Source: Microcebus murinus (taxonomy: Eukaryota > Chordata > Mammalia > Primates > Cheirogaleidae). Taken from it: a DNA stretch of 64,000 nucleotides. Below, in pieces: positions 57,901-64,000 of the stretch. Position 1 is the first letter of the stretch, and the number at the start of each line of letters is the position of its first letter. The notes under the pieces are model-generated. The model saw nothing but the letters and a program-made list of their open reading frames with translations, had not been told where the DNA came from and did no database searches. The stretch spans positions 5,335,001-5,399,000 of the forward strand of contig NC_134119.1 of NCBI RefSeq assembly GCF_040939455.1, written 5' to 3'. A program made the translations under genes and the position numbers.

Positions 57901-60900
57901 GACAGGGCACACAAAACAGTGGTGCCCCGGTTGGCTGTCCCCGCAGGTGCACAGGGGACCCTGCCGGAGGAGGCAGCTCCACTCCCAGATCTTTTTGTTT
58001 TAAAAAGACTGCACTGCTTTTAAAAAAAGCATGAAAGCAGGTGGAGGAGAAAATAATAGCTGTTCTCTTGCTAACATCCTGTGAGTAAGGAGCCCAGGAA
58101 ACACGCGGCATTCATTGAGCACCTACTAAGTGCCTGACAGGGGGTGGGTTCCGGGGCAATATAACAAAAGCAAGCGCTCTCCCTCCAGGAGGCCCTGGCC
58201 CGGCCAGCAGAGCAGGCAGAGGGCTCCTGTGTCCCTGGTCTGTGCTGGGGCCCTGCGAAAGTGATGCCGCCTGGTGTGCGGCTGCCACTTCCCCGTTCTT
58301 CCAGGAAAGCCGAGGCTGGGTGTGGTTTTCCTCCTGCAGGAGGATGCCCGAGTCTGTAGGAATGTGCCATGGAAACGAAGGCCGGGGACAGCAGCCCTGG
58401 AGGCCCTGCTGGGAGATGTCCAGGCTGGGGCTGGAGACAGTAGGAGCAAAGGCCCTGGGGCAGGAGGGAAGCGCAGAGGGAGGCCGCCCTGTGAGCGGAC
58501 CCCGAATGCCACCCCAGGCCGGGCTTGCTGGCTCTGAGGTGAGAGCCCCTGCCAGTTCACCAGGTCTGTGGTGGACAGGTAACTGTGGATCTCAGAGAAC
58601 TTTCCAGCACCCCAGTGGGGCCAGGCTCAGTGCTGGGGACCCTGAGCTGGGGACAGCACCGACATAGGCTCCAAACGTTCATGTCTTCCCTTCCTGCATT
58701 CCACTGTCTACTCTGGCAGCACTTAAGGAGTGCCTGCTGCATGCAGGGCAGCGTGCAGGAAACCAGAACCAGGGATGGGCAGGGCAGCGCCCGGCCCCTC
58801 GGGGCTCAGAGTGTGGAAGGAGAGGCAGCCTTCCCGCTCGGCCGCCACGCCCGGGCTCCCGCTGCGTGTCCAGGGCAAGCACAGATGGCCCTCGAGGGGA
58901 CAATCTGGGTTCACAGTGCCGTCTCTAGGACAGAATGACACGGATTCAAGCGCCAGCTCCACCGGGTGTTAGCTGAGGGGCCATGGACATGTCACTCACC
59001 CTGTCTGAGCCTCAGTTTCCTCCTCTGTAAAGTGGGCTGCCGTGAGTGCTAAAGGAGAGAGCGTCTGTCAAGCACCGAGCTCCCGCCCTTGCCCGGCGCT
59101 GAGTTTCTTGGCCGGACGGTGGTGGTTCCCCCCGGGTGGGTGGGGCAGCGTCCAGGCCAGGGGATCCCAGGCAGGCGGGGCACCAGGGCGTCCTTCCCCA
59201 GGGACATGGTCTGGCGGCTGGGGGAGGGCAGCTTGCTCAGCGGCTGGATCCTGGCCTGTGTCCTTAAGTCACCGCGGGCAGCCCCTGGCGGGCTGGCGGG
59301 TGCCCAGAGCCCGGGGAGCCTCATTTGTGATGCAAATGGCTGGCAGTGGCTGCAGGGCACAGTCCCAGCCAGGACCCCTGGGAGCTTTTACTCTGAGCAG
59401 AGCTGGGGGGGAGGAGGAGGAGGAGGAAGGTGCCTCCCCAGCCAGCCCCAGAGACCTCTCTGGGTGGGTGGAGGGGAGAAAGGACCCCTAAGCAGGGGTG
59501 ACACATTCCTGGCAGCTGACAGGGAGGGCTGGGGCTGCTGGCATGAGTGGAAAGGTGTCAGCCGGCCGAGCCTGGGTCCTGCTGGAACCCGGAGGTCATC
59601 TCACCAGGCTCCGATCCCTGGGGAGCAGGGCCACGTCACGCCCGCCACCCCCTGACCCCGCCCCTCTGGGTCTCCAGCCCCTCCACCCTGGGGTCCACGC
59701 CTGCCAGGCTGCTGCCACACAGGCCTTCTCTCCATGGCCCTTCCCACGGCCATCCCCGCCGCCCAGAACACCATCCTTGCCACCCAGAACGCCTAGAACG
59801 CGGTCCCCGCTGTTCCAGCCGTGCCTCGGGCTCAGTGCACGGGGTTTCCTTTGAGGCTACTGAAGCTTCAGCTCAAGGCCCTGGCCCTGATTTCGTGCGT
59901 GTAACTGTATCTTCTTTTTCTTAAAGACCGTGCCCAAAACTGTCTAAACCTTCAGGCCCTGCAAAACCCGGGTCTGCCCCAGTGGCAGGACAATGTCCCC
60001 TGACATCTTCCTCCCCAGCTGCCCAACAGCTGGAAAGGTCACCTCCGTGGTACGGGCATTTGCTAAGCACCTGTTAGGTGCTGGCACTTTCCTAGGTGCC
60101 GGGGTGGAGCGCAAGAGACAGGCAGAGGCCCCACACGGGACTGCACCCCGGAGCCGGAGCCGCAGGTGCGCAGGCGGGAAGCAGCGGCGCCCAAGGTGAG
60201 CGCAGGCGGGAGAGGGGGGAGATGCGGGAAGACGGTGGAGAAAAGGAAAGCAGAAAGGGGGGGGCTGTGATCTGAAGAGGGGCCTGCAGCGAGAAGGCGA
60301 GGCCTGCAGGAGTGAGAGGAGAGCTGGGTCACCTGGCGGCAGAGGGGACGGGACCTGGGCAGGAGCAGGCCTTGGAGGGCTCAGCGCTTCCCGGTGGCAT
60401 TTATCGGACCGAAATTAGATGATTATCGCAGCGACGACCTACGTTTTCTGACTTCCTGCTAGGACCTGGTGTGCGGTGGGTGTGCAGCACAGAAACGGGC
60501 ACGGAACGAGGGACTGGACGGGGGATTTGGAGGGAGAAGGCAGAGTTGTAACGGAGCCCCCACCCGCAGCAGGACCAGCTCCTGCGGGAAGGCCGACATC
60601 TGCTCAACCCCACCCCGCCCCGCCCCACCCACCGGCTATGTGCATCAGTGCCAGGGGGCTGGGGTAGGGGGGAGGAGGGAGGGTGGCAACGTAGCTGTGA
60701 GGCGGGGGGAGTGGCGGTCAGTAGGAGGTCCAGGGGCGAGGCTCGGGACGGCACATCGGGAAGGGGGCCCCTCCCGGCCCCCCAGGGTCAGGGGCTCCCT
60801 GGGCACCTGCAGGAGAGGCCTTGGCCCGGCGCGTGTCCAGGGAGGTGGCAGGCTTGAGCGAGTGAGGGCAGAGCAGGAAGAGAGCAGGGACGACCCACAG

Positions 60901-62994
60901 TCCCCCCAGGTGCGTTTGGGGGGCCTATGTCAGGCCCCACTGGGGACCCCGGGAATAACAGCAAAACCATTCTAGGAGGCCAAGGTCCTGCTGGGCCGCC
61001 GAATTTGGGGAAAGATTCCAGAAGGCGCGGCCTGAGACCGCACACCCGCAGCCCTCCTGTCCCCGGCGGCAGCGGTGTGTGAGGACCAAGGGGAGGGTGC
61101 ACATGGCAGGCCAGGCGGTCGCTGCCGAGGCAGGCAGGGGAGCCTGACGCGCAGCAGAGTGGAGCCGACGCCGCCCCAGCCCAGCCCGGTGCCAAGGCGC
61201 ACCCCGCCGAGCCGTGGACTCCCACGCGGCTGACACCAAGAGCGAGCAAGCTCTGCACGGGCGGCGGGGCGTGGCCAGGGTGTGATTAAGGGAAAAGGGA
61301 CAGGTGCCTTGCAGGGGGAATGGCCCGTGCTTGGTTCGGGGGAGAATGAACACACAGTTGTGCAAAATGCAGGGTGTCCCAACCGGGGCGCCGGTGCGTC
61401 AGGGGCAGGGAGCTGGAAGGGCCGGGCTGGGAGGGAGACTTCCCGCTGTAACCCCGCTACCTTAGTCAACGCCCAGGCGCGCACAAGCTAAGTGTCTGTG
61501 CGCAAACGCCGTCACCGGCAGCGGCTGCCGGCTGGAGCCTGGAGAGCCAGGGGTCCGGGGTGCACAGGGGGACGTGGGGCTCCCCCTGCCGTGGGGCCTG
61601 TCTGTCCTCCCGTCTCTAAGCCACCATCCCAGCACCCCGTCTCCGCCAAGGAGCAGTGCTGCCGCCCCTCCCCCCGCAGGGAAGGCTGCGTGGACGCAGC
61701 TCGAAGGCCCGGGTGCCAGGTGGGAACCTCAGGGAGCCGTCAAACATGATTCCGGAAGTGAGAGGGGAAGTGAGAGCGGAAGTCCTGCCGGTGTCGTGGT
61801 GTCCCGGGCGAGGTCACTGGCTCCGGGTCAACCGCTGGGGATGCAGCGAGGGTGGGGGAGGGGAGAGGGCAGCCAGGGAGTGCTCTGAGTCCGGCGCCCA
61901 GAAAGTTGCTATTCCAAAGCCTCGGCCGGTGTCCGCTTTGAAGGGGCGGGGGAGATAAGAATTCATCCCCACCCAGCCCCCTGCCCACCCCGCAGCCTCA
62001 GCCTCCTTTCCCCCGCCACAGTCCTGCCCTCCCTGCGGTTCCCCAGCCTGGCCGAGCACGTCCGACCGCAGGGCATTGGCACGTGCCGTCACCTCCTTGC
62101 AGGACTGCTTCCCAGCGAGGCCTCCCTGGACCCGCCTCTCACCTGGACCCTCCCGATTCCCTCCATCCTTGCACCTGCCCGCTCCCTTCACCCTCCTACC
62201 GACCTGTAGCTCCGTAGTGAACGGTGACCCCCCTGCGGGCAGGAGCCATGTCCGCCTTTCACTGCTGCACCCCCAGCGACGGGCACAGAGGAGGAGGTTG
62301 GGCGCTGTGTGTGGAAGGAACAAAAGGAGAATCGTTGAGGCTCAATGCGCTGGCACTTAGGGGGAGTATTCAGTGGTTCTGGAGCTTGTCGAAGGAAGAG
62401 CCAGAGTCCAAGCAGGGCAAGGATGGCCGGCCTGCACACATCACAGGGAGTCTGGTGAGCAGCCAGAGCGGCCGCCTGCTCAACGGGGCTTGCGGGGGTC
62501 CATTCTGGAAGAGATTTGCCTTGTTTTACTTTCTGCAGGGTGACAGGGGTGGAGAAGCACCCCCCAGCCCCCAGCCCAGCAGGCGGCCCCAGAAAATGAC
62601 TCAGAAGCTCCAGAAACCCCCAGCCCGGAGCCCCGGCCATGGTCCCCTGCCCCCGGGCCGAGAATTTAGAGAAAAAAAAAAATTTTTTTTAAAAGAGTCT
62701 CCTGAAAGGAGATTAAATTTGTTTTAGGGACCAGTGGAAGGGAAGCACGTCTTCTTTCCTGAGGACTAACCCAAAGGGTGGGAGCCAGGGGCCACCCATT
62801 AAGCCTTGGCATGAAACCAGCATAGGCTGAGAAATAGGAAGAATATGAATCCTTATAATAATATTTGAGATGCTGGATCCAGCCATTCCTGAAGCTAGAA
62901 TTTTTCAGCCACATCAGCTAATCAAGTTCAATCATTCTCCAAATAGAAGGAAAATAAACCAAGATTCTTCCCACTGCAAATGACTGAAAACCCA
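57901..62994. other. Intergenic, GC-rich, with MIRs and a motif cluster
   Basis: MIR-like pieces occur at about 58,090-58,250, 58,690-58,790 and 58,930-59,075 ('gagcctcagtttcctcctct'). A GGA-rich tract lies near 59,405-59,430. An ETS/GATA cluster is at 61,753-61,960. No gene is supported. Confidence 0.5.
61753..61960 (+). promoter_or_regulatory. ETS triplet and GATA/CACCC motif cluster
   Basis: Three GGAAGT words occur within about 30 bp (61,754-61,784: CCGGAAGTGA, GGGGAAGTGA, GCGGAAGTCC). About 170 bp on, AGATAAG at 61,953-61,959 is followed by CCCCACCC. ETS plus GATA plus CACCC is a typical haematopoietic enhancer vocabulary. Confidence 0.4.
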
Positions 62995-63605
62995 AGTCTA
63001 ACTGCTGTGGTGGGCAGAATAATGCCTCCCACCCAAGACACCCATGTCCTAATCTCTGGAGCTCGTGAATACGTTGCTACCTGACAAAGGGATTTTGCAG
63101 ACATAGTTAGGGGCATGGACCTTAAGACAGGGAGAGTGTCTGCATTATCCACGTGGGCTGTCTCATCACGTAAACCCACAGAAGCAGAGAACTTTCTCCT
63201 GCTGCCCGCAGGGAGGGGCAGGCAGGAAAAGGGAAGCTGAAGAGATTCAAAGTGTGGGCGGGAACGACCCCCTGGTGCTGGAGGGGCCGCAGGGAAGCCC
63301 GGGAAGGAGGGGACGCAGGCGGCTGTCAGGAGCTAAGACCAGCCCCAGCCGACACCCAGCAAGGAGTGGGGACCTCAGTCCTACAACACGGAGCCGAAGG
63401 CAGCCAGCGCCTGGATGAGCCTGGGCGTGGCTCTTCCCAGAGCCTCTGGGGCAGGACTCAGCCTTGTGAGACCCCAGGCTGAGGCCCCAGTTGGGTCATG
63501 CCATCCCTGGAGTCCGGACCTACAAAACCGTGACGTAACAGATGAGTACTGTCTTAAACTACTAAGTTGGTGATGGTTTGGTACCAGAAAGCCAGTACAC
63601 TGGTT
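62995..63605 (-). mobile_element. Old LTR-like repeat, nearly complete
   Basis: Begins 'tgctgtggtgggcagaataa', then 'atgtcctaatctctggagct', 'gattttgcagacatagttag' and 'aactactaagttggtgatgg', ending 'gccagtacac'. It is the reverse complement of the repeat type whose starts are seen at 3095, 9040 and 34,385. At about 610 bp it is the fullest copy in the window. Family unresolved. Confidence 0.5.
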
Positions 63606-64000
63606 TAATGAAATAAGAGAATTGACTGGCTCTCTCTCTGCTCTACCTTCAGGAACGGCTGGATCCAGCAGCTTAAACATTTTCATCACGGCTTGATTTC
63701 TGTGTCTCCTCCACCTCACTTCCTCTTAAACTGCTTTCATGGTCAGGCTCCATGGGGTTGCCCTGGCAGCTTCAGGCTCTAACCCCCCACAGGTTAAAGT
63801 TCACAGAAAAGGGGCCCTGCTTCTCTCCTGGCCTCCCTAGCATAAGCCTCATTGCATCTCACTGGCTGTAACTGAGCCCTGTGCCCATTCCTGAACCAAT
63901 CACCGAGGCCAGTGGCATGCAGTGCTCTCATTAGCCGGGCCTGAGTCAAATGCCCCGGCCCCACCCCATGGGGCAGGGGTGGATCTGGACCCACTCAAGC
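63606..64000. other. Intergenic right edge
   Basis: Unique-looking sequence with 'accaatcaccgaggcc' and 'gcatgcagtgctctcattag'. No exon is recognised. If synteny with human holds, the 3' end of RBM38 would lie further right on the - strand. Confidence 0.45.

Overview
This window is nuclear DNA from a primate, most likely a strepsirrhine (lemur, loris or galago). Every full-length Alu-type SINE carries the variant words 'cctagcactctgggaggc', 'ctgtgagctaggctgac' and, in several copies, an internal A+T insert around 'attaattggcca'. Human Alu copies do not look like this. The only gene I can support is the 3' part of CTCFL (BORIS), the germline paralogue of the zinc-finger protein CTCF, on the + strand. 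Genus and species cannot be read from the sequence.

Layout. 1-14,115: the last four coding exons of CTCFL (1-79, 2468-2650, 8522-8645, 12515-12663), all with consensus splice sites and matching phases. They encode the end of zinc finger 8, fingers 9-11, a lysine-rich linker and the conserved C-terminus. A 3' UTR of about 1.45 kb ends at an AATAAA at 14,094. Intron 2 of the window holds a nested stack: an old L1 3' end broken by a SINE, by an antisense mRNA-like retrocopy with a 10-bp target duplication, and by a nearly full-length Hsmar1-like mariner.

14.1-64 kb: no convincing protein-coding exon, tRNA or rRNA. It is GC-rich intergenic DNA with L1 relics, SINEs, MIRs, MER20-like and LTR-like repeats, a terminal-inverted-repeat element at 25,987-26,428, and three prominent tandem arrays: about 11 units of about 48 bp at 37,231-37,766, a G-rich array at 40,235-40,410, and about 58 units of 40/43 bp at 51,881-54,229. 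In human the neighbour beyond the CTCFL 3' end is RBM38, facing CTCFL. If the order is conserved, RBM38 would lie on the - strand past the right edge. I saw none of its exons here.

Function. The intergenic part may hold insulator and enhancer elements between CTCFL and its neighbour. There are CTCF-like motifs at about 15.1, 17.1, 22.4 and 54.8 kb, MEF2-type A/T cores at 30.2 and 56.6 kb, a CArG box plus TATA box at 48.0-48.2 kb, and an ETS-triplet/GATA cluster at 61.75-61.96 kb. These are motif matches made by eye, not demonstrated elements.
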